Below are positions 1 to 13,465 of a DNA stretch of 64,000 bases, one piece after another; position 1 is the first letter of the stretch, and each line of letters begins with the position of its first letter. The DNA comes from Moniliella sp. 'wahieum' (taxonomy: Eukaryota; Basidiomycota; Moniliellomycetes; Moniliellales; Moniliellaceae), in the NCBI GenBank assembly GCA_003971905.1, contig RSEE01000035.1:558001-622000 (forward strand), written 5' to 3'. The position numbers and the translations under genes are program-made. Below the pieces are notes generated by a model. The model was not told the origin of the DNA and searched no databases. It saw nothing but the letters and a program-made list of their open reading frames with translations.

Positions 1-1
1 G

Positions 2-2330
2 ATCCAGCGTGTCTTGGCGGAGAAACAGGCCCGTTTGCTTTACCTTACTGCCCACCTCGCGCCGGGTACGCACGAGCGGGACTCGCCTTTGCCCGCTGCT
101 TCGTCTGCCTCCCCCTCTGCCTCTGCCTCTGCCTCCCCCTCTGTCCCTGCATCTGCCTCGGGCGATGGCGAGGGCGAAGGCGAGGGCGAAGGCGAGGGCG
201 AAGGCGAGGGCAACGAGGGCAAATTGGTAGCGGACATGGACAAGTTGCACCTTTTCCCTACCCCTGGCAACTCGGGCCCTACCCCGTCCCCCTCGCCACC
301 GTCTGTGTCCCCGTCAAGCCCGCATCCTACCCCACGCCATCCTCCCTCTACTTCAGGGGCGCGCCTGTCGCTTCTCCCCCTCCCGTCCTCCCCCTCCTCT
401 CCTTCCCCCTCCTCCTCTCGCGAATCACAGTCGAATGAGCACGTTGCTGCGTGCGAGGCGACGCGGAGCAAGGCGTTGCTCACGCACAAGGTGACCACGT
501 TAGAGCGCGCGCTGGCGCAGCAGCAAGGAGTTGACCACGTGCCATGCCGACCTGGCCAGCTGGCAGACGCGATCGGACGCGCTGACGGAGCAGGTGCGTG
601 AGGCGCACACCTCGGTGGGCGAGTACCGCGAGCGGGCTCGGATTGCGACGCTGGCCCTGGCGCAGGAGCAAGAGCGCGTACGCAACTTGGAGGATGCGTT
701 GGATGCAGTGCAAGACCGCTACGAACGCGCCGAGGCTCGCTTGGCTACCACCCAGGAACATTTGGCTGTCGCGCTGTTGGACCGTGATGCGGCACAGGAG
801 GAACGTGATCGGTTGCGGGCCAAATGGGAGCACGAGCACCACCCCGCCAGCCTGGAGAGCACGACGGCGCGACCGACACGCACACCGACACGCAGACCGA
901 CACAGACACGGACGTTGCTCATCTCCACCACCAACTGGCACTGTTGACGCAGGAAGTGGACTTGGCCCGCTCGGCGCAGGAGGAGGTGGAGGTGGTGCGG
1001 GCGCAGTGTGCTCACTTGGACGGCGAAGCGCGCGCGGCCCAAGCGGCGTGCGAGCAGTGGCAGCAACAGACGCATACGTTGCAAGTGCAACAAGAGCTGT
1101 GGGCGCACGAGTTGAACACGACCAAAGCTGCGTTGCTGGACCTGCAAGGCGCCCATGACGTGCTGCTGCACCAGCGCGACACGGCCGTCGCCCTTTCGGA
1201 CGAGCTGAGCCAGACGCAAGCGCGTCTCGAAACGGCGCTGAGCGAGGCGCGCGCCCAGGCCGGGACTGCCACGTCGGAATGGGACAAGGCAAGGCAAGCG
1301 GCGTCGGCGACGAGGCAGAAGCTGATGCAGCTAGATCAGACCTATTGGTCTACCAAGGAGGAGTTGGCCGCGACCCAGGAAGAGATGGAAGACTTGGCGG
1401 AAGAACTGGGGGCGGCAATGGTAGAGACGGCCCAGGCCAAGGCTCATGTTGTCGACTTGGAAGCTAAACGGCTCGAACTGCAGAGCCAAGTGGATTCGTT
1501 GCACACGGCACTGGAGCAGGCCAACGCTTCTTCGACTGTAGGTTTGGCTCTTCGCTCCGTGGGCACGCGTGCCTCGACCGATTCGCCCCCTCGCCCTCCC
1601 CCTTCTCCCCCGCGCGCTCGGTCCTATTCGCCACAAGAGCAAAATAGGATTGCCCAGCTCACGTCCCAGTTACGCACGACACAACAAGAACTGGTGCGGT
1701 CCCAACAACAAGCCGAACACTACCACCAAACCGTGGAAACCCTGTATGTACCTTCTTCTTTTTCTTCTCCATTTTCCTCTGCACGCGTCCAGCCTGACCC
1801 CTCTCCTTTGCTTTGGTAGGCGCCGCTCGCACACGGAATTGGCAGCACAGGTGAGCGCGCACACCCAATCCGAAGCCGAGCTGCAAGAGCAAGTGCGGAC
1901 GATGATGGAGGATCTGCAAGCCAAGGCCGAGGAGATTGAGCACAACGACGATCGGGTGATTGAACTCAAGCGGTCAATCAACAAGTTGGCACGGGACAAG
2001 GCCAAGTTACATGCTCGCCTGGACCAGCTGGAGACCAGGGCCGCCGCCCCCCCTCCCCCCGGCATCTCTGCACCCATACCTGGCCCCCGCTCCCTGCACC
2101 TGGAGCACCACCGCGCAGCGCCGCTGGCGCCGTTGCGCTCGGTAGCCGGGCAAAAACGGCGGTTGCCCGACGATGTGGATGCAAGCCCAAGCCGCACCGA
2201 CAGGCGGCACCATGTACGAGCCATGTGTCCGCCTCTGCCGCCGTCGCTCTTGCCTCGGCTGCCGGGCCGGGCCGGGCAGGCGCGCACCCCGCCACCCGTC
2301 GCTACCCCCAAGGCCGAGGGGGAAAGGTAA
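2..2330 (+). CDS. Long coiled-coil protein, 3' part only
   Basis: The reading frame is already open at base 2, so the 5' end lies outside the window. The first ~150 residues are low-complexity (Pro/Ser runs and a Gly-Glu repeat encoded by GGCGAG/GGCGAA). After that comes almost continuous Gln/Glu/Ala/Leu-rich heptad sequence to about base 2030, then a Pro/Arg-rich tail ending in TAA at 2328-2330. An intron at 1744-1819 (GTATGT...GTAG) joins in frame. Two frame changes are needed, near 525 and near 840-870, and both sides of each keep coiled-coil character, so sequence indels are more likely than true breaks. No motor, kinase or zinc domain is visible. It could be a spindle-pole, septal or golgin-like scaffold, but I do not recognise the family. 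Confidence 0.6.
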
Positions 2331-3230
2331 GCCACCTCGCGGGATGCACTTTGTATTCATTACGTTTGAGGCCTGAAGCGTCGGGCTAGAGGCTGGAGGC
2401 TGGCCATCGATGCTGCTGGCATCTCGATTCCATTGTACTTCTATCCCCCATTCCTGGTTTCGCGTGTGGACAGCGGGCGGGGTCAGGTACCAGCGACGAC
2501 GCGGCGGTCGGTGGGGTATATACAGTGGGGGAGGGCAAGGTGCACCGGCGGGGTCACGTGGTCACGTGGTGTGGATGGCCAGCGTGCGCATGCCATGGGC
2601 CACATGATGTCACCATGTCACCCCACTCCACTCAAGGGCGATGCGCGGGGGCATGTCGCATGGCTGTGGACATGTCTGACACGCGCTCTGGCGCTCAGCG
2701 CGCACTGGGTACTCCGCATAGCCTCCCTCGCGTCGGGCTGGGGGGGGCAAGAGGCACGCGTGCTGCTTGTGCTGGCTGCAGAGAGCGGTGGGGTGCGGCC
2801 AGGCGGCTGTGCGCACAAGCAGAGCCGATGCGGGTGCATGCAGGGAGAGCACCCCCTTGCATGCCCAGCCCGCGCGCGGCTGCCTGCCGCAAGAAGCGCT
2901 CCCACAGCGCATGCCATCGGTGCATCATCCACACCCTCAAATACTGGGCCTCTGCACTCGTGCATTGCATGCTGCCCAGCCCATCCAGTCCTCAAAGGAA
3001 CGGGTGCAGTGTGCTGCACAAGACCAATATATAAAGCGCCTGCGGCTCCCTCTGTTTTGCTCCAGCCTTGTCCCCCCTCTCCCTCGCGCACCCCACATCT
3101 CCCCCTGTGCAACACCCCACGCTCTCTACCAGCAGCGCGTCTTTTGCTTGCCCCCCCCCACTCTTTGTCTCCCTCCTGCTGTCTCCACGCGCGCATCCCC
3201 CTCCCTGCACCACCACCCCCAGCCACGGCC
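2331..3230. other. Intergenic region upstream of the elongase gene
   Basis: No supportable gene. A long open frame runs through it on the + strand, but it is only the upstream extension of the elongase frame in GC-rich DNA. The sequence holds short TCACGTG-type and TGTCACC words near 2560-2630 and a TATA element at 3028. Confidence 0.6.
3028..3035 (+). promoter_or_regulatory. TATA box of the elongase gene
   Basis: TATATAAA about 195 bases upstream of the elongase ATG, followed by a pyrimidine-rich stretch (3055-3225) typical of a fungal leader. No other TATA element lies closer to the gene. Confidence 0.5.
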
Positions 3231-4410
3231 ATGTCCTCCTTCCCCCTCGACCGCACCGACGGTGGCCTCCTCCACCGTCTCGCCGCCTTGCCCTACCCGC
3301 TTCGTCCCGCGGGGGTGCTGGTGCCCCAGAGTCTGTTTCAATGGTCCATGTCCGCTTGGACTCCATCGCTGTTTGCCGTGGTGTACCTGCTGGCTGTGCG
3401 CTGGGCGAACCAGCGCCGCGCACGTGCCATCCGCACGGGCACGCCCTTGCCCGACCTGATCAAGAACTCCTCCTTCCTCTCTCGTCTCGTTCTGCTCCAC
3501 AACACCTTCCTCGCCCTCTCCGGCTGGACCTTCTTCCACGCCGTCACCCGCATCATTCCTTACTTTGTTAGCGGCATCCAGCAGGGCGGCGCGCACGGGC
3601 TCCGCAACGCCTACTGCACTGTCCCCACCAACGACCCAGTCGGCTTGGGGCGGTACGTGTGGTTCTTCTATCTGAGCAAGTACTACGAGATTGTCGACTC
3701 GATCATCCTGGCCGCCAAGGGCAAAAATGTGTCCAACTTACAAGCCTACCACCATGCCGGCGCGATTGCGGCCATGTGGTCGGGCACGCGGTACAGGTAC
3801 GTGTCGTCGCTTTGTCTTGAGCTTCCTCGCCATGCATGGGCACGGTTCGGGACCGACGATTACTGACGCGGTATGCTCTGTGGTGGCACTGGGGGGGGGG
3901 GGACAGCGCCAACGGTATTTGGATCTTCCTTTTGTTTAACAGTGGCATTCACACGATGATGTACTCGTACTTTACACTTTCTACGCTCCAGTTTCCCGGT
4001 GCGGGCGCGTTAAAGCAGGCGATGACAACGGCGCAGATTGTGCAGCTGTTTGTGGGAGGCATGATTGCATCGTTGTACCTATTGGTACGCTACTCGCCGC
4101 TTGCGTACCAAGGTGCTGCGCCATCCATTGGCCAACCCCCCTGAGCCAGGTAAGCCGCGGCGCATTCACCTATACTTGGGACGCCGTCACCAACACCAGC
4201 CAAGGTGCTGCTGATGCGTACCATCGCTTGAGCCAGCTGGTCTTGTCTCCCGATGCAAGCGTCTCGTGCTGCGTGTCGACGGGGCAAGCGTTCGCAGTCG
4301 CACTTAACGTCACCTACCTCGTCCCGCTCATCGTGCTCTTTGTTCGCTTCTACCTCCGCAGTTACCGCCACCCTGCAACAACCTTCAAGGCACACAACAC
4401 GGCTGACTAA
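3231..4410 (+). CDS. Very-long-chain / polyunsaturated fatty-acid elongase (ELO family)
   Basis: ELO-family condensing enzyme (3-ketoacyl-CoA synthase) of the ER membrane, which extends acyl-CoA by two carbons from malonyl-CoA. Exon 1 starts at ATG 3231. An intron at 3797-3906 (GTACGT...CAG) joins in frame. Seen in sequence: several hydrophobic segments; a KYYEIVDS motif just upstream of the histidine box; the box itself reading Q171-A-Y-H174-H175; and further on NSGIHTMMYSYF, the second conserved ELO signature. The first His of the usual HxxHH is Gln, as in some PUFA/C18-type elongases. A C run at 4135-4141 shifts the frame. The following frame gives the expected last membrane helix and a basic tail ending at 4410. 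Without that shift the protein would stop at 4144 and lose its last helix, so I read it as an indel. Confidence 0.85.
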
Positions 4411-5373
4411 GTACAAGTACTAACCCCCCATCTAGTACTCCCTTCGGTCAGCCAATTGTTTTTCACACCTCTTTCGTTCCGTTCATATACCCCCTCCACG
4501 TTCCACACCTGACATGCGATCCCAACTTGACCGAAGAACCAATGGAGGAGCTGTGCGGGACTACCTGTTACCTACTATGCGTCGTATACCTCCATCATGC
4601 CGCTTCCTTCCTTGGTTATTCTTTGGGCTACCGTGCGGTGCCATCAGACACTGTATTGGTTTCCTGGCTTCCTGGCTTCCTGTTGTTACCGTCACGCAAC
4701 CTCGCTCTCTTCCTTCACTTTTGTTGGTGTCTGACGGGCCACACACACTCCTGTCCCGCGGCTGTGCGCATGGCCCTGTTCTACATCGTCCTTGAAGCTT
4801 GTCCCCTGTGTGTGTGTCTCATCACGCGTTGTTTACCGTGTGCTTGCTTGTCCTTTTCTTGTTCCTGTGGTACCCAAGGCACCGTTCCATGCAGCCTGAA
4901 TATATGCCATTGGCATACAAAGCAATCCCCTTTCTTGAATGCGTTGGACCAATACACAGGAAATTGATGAAGAGCAAAGGAGATATGCCTCGGGCGCTGT
5001 TTAGAGAGATTCGGTCATACAACATGCTCTAAACTGGTGTGGTGGCAGATGCGTTTTGTGCGTGCGGCTCGTCCCCATCTCGTCCCCTCTGGTGGCTATA
5101 TACACCCAGGCGTATGTGGCACTACTGTTGTGGCGGCACGTGGAGGAGGACACACATCACCAGGACATCACGCCTGTTGCTTTTTCCCCTGGGGCCGGCG
5201 GAATTTGGTGGGATGCGGCCCGGGGCGGAATGGGGGTGGCGCGGCGGGCGGGGAGCAGTGGCCGCAGCGCGGAAGCCAACCGAAGGCGGCCGCGGCAGGA
5301 AACGAGAGAGGAAGACCGCTGGGCGTCGCGTTCGCGTCTGCCGCTTCCGCTCCCCCCCCCCCCACCATCCGCC
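4411..5373. other. Intergenic region, elongase to CCT2
   Basis: Pyrimidine-rich and lower in GC than its flanks. Small open frames show no recognisable domain. TATATA occurs at 5097-5102, about 270 bases before the CCT2 start, and may be its promoter element. A C run precedes the CCT2 ATG. Confidence 0.5.
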
Positions 5374-6955
5374 ATGTCGGCCCCCATCTTTGCTGCCGAG
5401 GCCACCGAGGAGCGTGCTGAGAATGCGCGTCTGTCTAGCTTTGTCGGCGCCACGGCCCTGGGCGACCTGGTCAAGACGACGCTCGGTCCCAAGGGCATGA
5501 ACAAGATGCTGCAGTCCATCAGCTCCAACAACAACAACGACATTGTCGTCACCAATGACGGTGCCACCATCCTCCGCTCCATCCACATTGACAATGCTGC
5601 CGCCAAGATCCTCGTCAACATCTCCAAGGTCCAGGATGACGAAGTGGGCGATGGAACCACCTCGGTCTGTGTCCTGGCTTCGGAGCTTCTGCGCGAGGCT
5701 GAGCGTCTGGTCGAGCGCCGCATTCACCCCCAGACCATCGTCGATGGCTACCGGATTGCCTCCAAGGCCGCCTTGGCCAACTTGGATGCCCAGGCGCAGG
5801 ACCACGCCAGTGACCCGGCTCTGTTCCGCAAGGACCTGCTCAACATTGCCCGCACGACCCTCAGCAGCAAGGTGCTGGCGGACGACCAGGACTACTTTGC
5901 CAAGCTGGCGGTGGAAGCCGTGCTGCGGCTCAAGGGCTCGACTAACTTGGAGCACATCCAGATCATCAAAAAGGTCGGTGGCAAGCTTACGGACAGTTTC
6001 CTGTCCGATGGGTTTATTCTCGACAAGAAGATGGCGCCGGGCGGACCCAAGGTGCTGCACGATGCCAACATTCTGATTGCCAACACCAGCATGGACACGG
6101 ACAAGATCAAGGTGTTTGGTGCGCGGGTGCGGGTGGAAGGTACGGCGAAGCTGGCTGAGCTGGAGCGTGCCGAGCGGGACAAGATGCGCGCCAAGGTGGA
6201 CCGGATCAAGGCGCATGGCATCAACTGCTTTGTCAACCGTCAGCTCATTTACAATTACCCCGAGTCGCTTCTTTCCGAGGCCGGGGTGATGAGCATTGAG
6301 CACGCCGACTTTGAAGGTGTGGAGCGTCTGGCGCTCGTCACGGGCGGCGAAATCGCCTCGACGTTTGACCGTCCCGACCTGGTGCGTCTCGGCCACTGCA
6401 AGACCATCGAGGATTATGATTGGGGAGGACAAACTGATTCGCTTCTCGGGCGTCGCGGCCGGAGAAGCGTGCACGGTAGTCTTGCGCGGCGCTACGACAC
6501 AGATGGTGGACGAAGCCGAACGGTCGCTGCACGATGCGCTCTCGGTGCTGTCGCAGACAGTGCAAGAGACGAGGATCGTATATGGTGGTGGATGCGCCGA
6601 GATGGGCATGTCAGCCGCGGTGGAAGAGGCGGCAGTGCGGGTGGAGGGAAAGAAAGCTTTGGCGGCCGAAGCGTTTGCTCGTGCGCTGCGCCAACTGCCC
6701 ACGATCCTCGCTGACAATGCCGGTCTGGACTCGGCGGACCTGGTGGCGCGTCTGCGCGCCGCGCATGCCGCTGGCGACTCTACCGCGGGGTTGGACTTGG
6801 ACCACGGCTGCGTAGCCAGCATGGTCGAGCGCGGCACGACCGAGTCGCACAAACTCAAGCGCCTCGTCGTCAACTCGGCCTCCGAGGCGGCTGAGATGGT
6901 GCTGCGCGTAGATGACATTCTCAAGGCCGCACCGCGCCAGAGGGATGCGCATTAA
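5374..6955 (+). CDS. CCT2: T-complex protein 1 subunit beta (CCT2)
   Basis: Subunit beta of the cytosolic TRiC/CCT chaperonin, which folds actin, tubulin and many WD40 proteins in an ATP-driven double ring. Chaperonin motifs are clear: [11 protein letters not shown] (residues 36-46), NDGATIL (61-67) and GDGTTS (92-97) in the ATP-binding equatorial domain, and YGGGCAEM in the second equatorial half. The Ser/Asn-rich loop before IVVTNDG and the C-terminal DDILKAAPR fit the beta paralogue. The start has a good context (gccATGt). The frame changes at about 6412-6418, between GHCKTIED and [12 protein letters not shown]. Both sides match CCT2 and about one residue is lost, so a small indel is likely. 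No intron is seen. Total length (~527 residues) is normal for the family. Confidence 0.95.
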
Positions 6956-8664
6956 CCCCCCCCCCTCCCCTCCCCCGGCTAATACGGATGGTCTCGCATC
7001 ATACTCCCTGGCCGCTCTGGTAGCCCCCGTGGCGGGCCGCTGGCTCGCGATGCCGCGCCTGCGGAACCAAACGAAACGTAGTGTAACGCAACGTAGCGCA
7101 GTGAGCGAGTGGTTCTTTGGCCCACCTGCAGCGCCCGACGTAGCGGATGCGAGAAAGTCACAGCTAAAGCGAAAGCCAACCCTCTTGTTGCGACGGTGAC
7201 TGGCTTCGCCGATCGCGGTGCACTTCCGGCCTCATTAGCCCCGAGGCTCCGCGGGCTCCGAGGACTGCTGATGCGCGCATACTCGCGTAAGCAACGACTA
7301 GTAGCCTTCTCCTGTAGCCCTTGTCCTGCTTCCTACCACCAACGCCTATCTCTCGCCCGCAATCGATCGCCTACGCTACTGTCCCAAACGCTTCAGCATC
7401 CATTGCGGTCTCCATAGCCGAGTGGACCAGGACGTCGCTATACTCTTTTCTCTTCAGGATGGAAACGTAGGACCGTCCCATCTCCCATCTACCATCTCGC
7501 ATCTCCCATCTCCCATCGCCGCCCCAGCCACGGACACTGTAGCCCAACCCACCCACCACCAGCCCCTGCGACCGAGGGGGGCGCCATGATGCACGATGCA
7601 TGATGCCTGGCCAAGCTGGTGCACCATACAGCCCAGCGGGTGTACGCGCCCGCCCCGTGGCCGCAGCGTGCCACACAGCGGAAATGCTGCAAGGCCAACT
7701 TGGCGACACTGGCGCCGCAAAGCCATGATAATCGGCTTGGGCCGCTTTGGCCGTCGCGCAACCAACACCTCGTCAACGTGGAATGTGGAACGTTGATGGA
7801 CGGCGCTGGCAAGTAACTCTCGGTGTCCCCGCAGCGTGTGTCGGCCGTCGCCCCCTGGCCTGTACTCCGTCCCATGGATCCTTGGTGCATGCTTCCCCCC
7901 TTGTCCCCGGGCAACCACACCGTCCCACTATGGGCGTGGTGCGCATCCGCTTTGATGCGAGGGTCTATACAGTGGTAACATGAGATGGAGATGGAGATGG
8001 GGGAAAGGATGAGGACCATATTCATCGCTTCAATGGAAAGAGGGCGAGGTATATATGCCTCAGAGAGAGAACATGCGAGCTGAGTCACATGCAGGAAGAA
8101 GGGGAGCCTAGTCAAAAAGGGGGAAAACAGGGTCTGGAACAAATCAGAGACCAGTCAACTTGGTGACAAACGGGAGCGCTGAGCAAGTGGGGCTGATCCC
8201 GACAAAGGGGTTGGAGGGGGCGAGCACAGTGCGATTGCGTTTTGTAGGTGCTTTTTGGTACCCCCCGTCGCAACGGGCGTTCCCTGCGTTGCTCTGAGCG
8301 AACGGCGCAGGTTGAACGTTGAACTTAACGTCGAGTGAGCACGTTGAGCGCTGCGCATGCGTGCACTGGCCACGTGACCCATCGCCGGCCCAACGCATAC
8401 TGGTCCGGATGAGACGCCGAGCGTCGGAGCGGGAATGATGGATCCAATGAGTAATGGGATGGATGGCTTGGTGGGGACGCTGTGACGCGCTCTGCGTGAC
8501 GCGGGCCACCCACCCGGCCTGGGCGGCGCAGTGCCGGCCGCAGCGGATGCTTGTGTCCGGCATCTGATCTCTGATTGGTACGGGCAGGTTGTGAGTGCGG
8601 TCGTTGTGAGTGCGGTCGTGGTGAGTGCCGTCTTCTTCGACCCGACCATCCCGCCCTCTCCGCC
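6956..8664. other. Intergenic region, CCT2 to the fusion gene
   Basis: No supportable gene in 1.7 kb. It holds a CCATCTC-type imperfect tandem repeat (7478-7520), an ATGCATGATGC palindromic cluster (7584-7608), a GAGATG repeat (7983-8000) and a GTTGAACGTTGAAC motif (8311-8330). GTGAGTGCGGTCGTT is repeated imperfectly just before the next start (8590-8635). Confidence 0.5.
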
Positions 8665-10718
<2,054 letters not shown>

Positions 10719-11415
10719 CCGTGCAAGTGTAATGCAGGCAATAATCGATGTGCGTCCGTGGTTCTGGTAATTGCATGTACATGTCCATTCTGTAGCGTAT
10801 CTCCTGTGTCATCCGTATGTAGGAATCGGCGCCTGGGCTATGCATACCGCTCCTCTTTAGAGGCAAGTGGCGGGATCCAGCAGCCTGCTTTGCCCTGGTG
10901 GCTACAGTGTTGGCCTCGTATGTTGGGGGCGGTGTGAGGCAGCGACTGCTGGAGGAGCGCACCTGGTGGCCGCGGGGTGACAAAGCGGTACGGCCTACTA
11001 TTCACAGCAGGGAGAGCCCGATCCCATTCCATCCAAGCGTGGTGACGTAACGTGTGGCAGTCGGACGTGTGACATGTGACGGGTGATAGGCCCAGCCACC
11101 GCCGCCTTTGAACATTTACCCCCCGCCTGCGCTGCGGCCACACGGGCCAGGCGGAATTGCGCGGGGCGAGGCGCTGCGGAATCGATAAGGCACATGGCCA
11201 CGGGAGACTGGTGTGGTGCTGGCGCTCACTCGCGTGGCAATGGGACAGTGGCGTTCGCTTGGGCCTCCCTCCTGCGGCGGACCTCCTGCGGACCTCCTCT
11301 CCTCTCCTCACGCCTCGCACCTCACACTTGCGCCTGCGACGGGGATCGGGATTGGCGTTGCGCACACGGCTGCTGCTCTCGCTTCCTGTCTTCTGCCTCT
11401 GGCGTTTTGCCCAAC
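10719..11415. other. Intergenic region, fusion gene to LSB5
   Basis: No gene seen. GTGTGACATGTGACG at 11067-11081 belongs to a palindromic word repeated elsewhere in the window. The last ~100 bases before LSB5 are a C/T-rich leader. Confidence 0.5.
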
Positions 11416-13037
11416 ATGATGAAGGCTCTCATGGGCGACTCGAAGCCCCACTCGGCCGTCACCCAGCTCATTGACACTCCTGCTCCGACCACGTACGCCC
11501 CCCTTCCCTCCCGGCCTTGGCCTGGCCCTGTCTCCTCTGACTCTCTGCGTGGCTCCTTCCCGTCTTTAGTTTGGCGATGACGATATTGATGGTGTGCCCG
11601 AGCTGGTCACTGCCATCAACCTCCAGTCCACCGGCCCCACCGAGGCCGCGCGTGCGCTGCGCAAGAAGCTCAAGTACGGCTCGGTCCACAACCAAGTGCG
11701 TGCGTTGACCCTGATGGGCTTCCTGGTGGACAATGGCAACCGGCGCTTCCGCCAAACGTTCCTGGACCCGATGCTGGAAGAACGGATTGTGATGGTTGCG
11801 CAGGACGAGATGGTGGATGCACGGGTACGCAGGCGGCTGCTGCGTCTGTTGGCCCAGTGGGCGAGGGAGCTGAAGGACGATCCGCACGCCACCTCGCTCG
11901 CTTCGCTGTACCGCCGCGCTGGTGGCGGCCAGCCGTCGCGCGCTGCGCAGCAGGAGCGCCTGGACCGCCAGCGCCGAGGCGGCGGAACAAGCACGACGGG
12001 ACAAGGAACTGGACCGGGCTCGGGCGCTGCGGGCCAAGCAAGAGAAGCAGGATTGGAAGGCGGCCCAACGTGCTCAACGAGAGGAGGAGCAACGTTCGGC
12101 CCAGTCGTCTCGGAGGAAATTCAACTTGGCACAAGAGAAGCCACAGATCATGAGCTCGGTGGGCTTGGCGCAGCAGTACTCTACCGCCCTGGTCAATGCG
12201 CTGCAGCTCGTCAATCGCGAAGAAGAGTCGGTGCGTCAGAACGCCAAGGTGCAGCAGTATCTGGGCAAAGTCAAGCAGGAACGCAAGCGGGTCGTGCGGT
12301 ACATCCAGCTGGTGCAGGACGAGGAGTTTATCGGCACACTGATTGCTGCCAACGAACAGATCATCCTCGCGCTCGAGCTGTACGACAAGCTGTCCAAGTC
12401 GGCCGAACACGATTCGGACGAGGAGGGTGTGCTGGGCGAGTTGCGTGGCCAAGAGGCGGTGGACGCACAACTTCGTGAGCAAGATGCTGAAATCGAGGCG
12501 GTGCGACAACGCTTGGTGCGCGCTCGGTTTGATCCCGATGGCGAGATTGCGCAACTGCAGGAACAGCAACGCCGTGGCATTGAGCGCCACAACTCGAGCA
12601 ATGCCAGTCGGGGTGCGAACCGGGGTGCACCGGGCAGTGCCATGGCCGATCTGCTCGACCTCGATTTCGATTCGGCCGATTCGCCCCACTCGCGCTCGCG
12701 TCCGCTCCAACCACGCCGCATGTCGCCCGATAGCTATGGGTACAGTGATGAGGACTTGGCTGATGCCGAGGTGGCCATGGCCAGTGCCTCGGGCAGCCGC
12801 AGCCGCTTTGCTCGCCCGCTCGACGACGACGACGATGCCGACTCGATCTACTATACCCGGCGTCCGCAGATCGGACCGCGGTATGCTTCCTCGTTCTTGT
12901 CGGACGAGGCGGAGGAGGAGGATGCGCCCCGCCGCGCACCAGCGGCAGCCGAGGACGATGATGGCTTTGATCCCTTTGCCGACCCCGAGGGCCCTTCCCA
13001 GGCCCGCCCGGCGCGCCAGACGTTTGCGGCGGTTTAA
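11416..13037 (+). CDS. LSB5: LSB5-like VHS/GAT adaptor protein
   Basis: Yeast Lsb5 is a VHS/GAT protein linking ubiquitinated cargo, Las17 and Arf at actin-endosome sites. Exon 1 (ATG 11416) encodes KPHSAVTQLID. After an intron near 11493-11569, a VHS domain follows (ELVTAINLQSTGPTEAARALRKKLKYG ... LTLMGFLVDN). Then come a Glu/Lys/Arg-rich charged stretch and a GAT-type helical bundle (residues roughly 190-300: LAQQYSTALVNALQLVNREE ... ERKRVVRYIQLVQDEEFIGTL). The acidic tail has DDGFDPFADPEG, a possible endocytic peptide. Two frame adjustments are needed: one at the exon 1/2 junction, where the phase is off by one, and one near 11970 between LDRQR and EAAEQARRDKELDR. TAA at 13035-13037. Confidence 0.8.
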
Positions 13038-13465
13038 CTGGGCCGGGGCCCCGGCGCTTGGTGGGTGCGTTGCTCTTGTTTTTGTCTAAACTATCGTGCG
13101 AATGCCCATGGAAGTGCTGCATGCGCACCCTGTGGAGGCGAGGTCTGAGGCGCCCCAGGCGAGCGGGCGGCCAGGGGGCACTGTGTGTAAGAACAGAGTA
13201 GCTGTGGATGGTACTCGTCGGCTGACGCTGGTGGCTCGTGCCCGTCCCAGACACCCACACGCAATAGCAGTCAGGCCATTGCAACGTTGAAACAAACACA
13301 CCGCTGTGGCTGCGTTCAAATGTTCAATGTTGAATGTTGCAATGCCAAGCCACCCCGCGGCAGAGCGGAATGGGCCGGAATTCCGGCACTGCGCCCGCTG
13401 GCAGCCAGCAAAGAATCCCACAAGAAGAAACCCGTAGCACCAGCCACCCCACCGCCTGCCCCGCC
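13038..13465. other. Intergenic region after LSB5
   Basis: No gene. It contains CAACGTTGAAAC (13282-13293) and an overlapping GTTCAATGTTGAATGTTG cluster (13321-13339), both of the AACGTT/GTTGAA family seen in other spacers. Confidence 0.5.

Noticed and set aside
2433-3866. 477-residue open frame upstream of and through the elongase exon
   Set aside because: Only the part from 3231 has ELO features. The rest is upstream promoter and leader that happens to lack stops, and a TATA box lies inside it.
6412-6418. Programmed +1 frameshift in CCT2
   Set aside because: No slippery heptamer or downstream structure is evident, about one residue is missing at the junction, and many other genes in the window have similar indels.
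5122-6924. 600-residue open frame antisense to CCT2
   Set aside because: It mirrors the CCT2 codons in GC-rich DNA, has no domain, and the opposite strand carries an unmistakable chaperonin.
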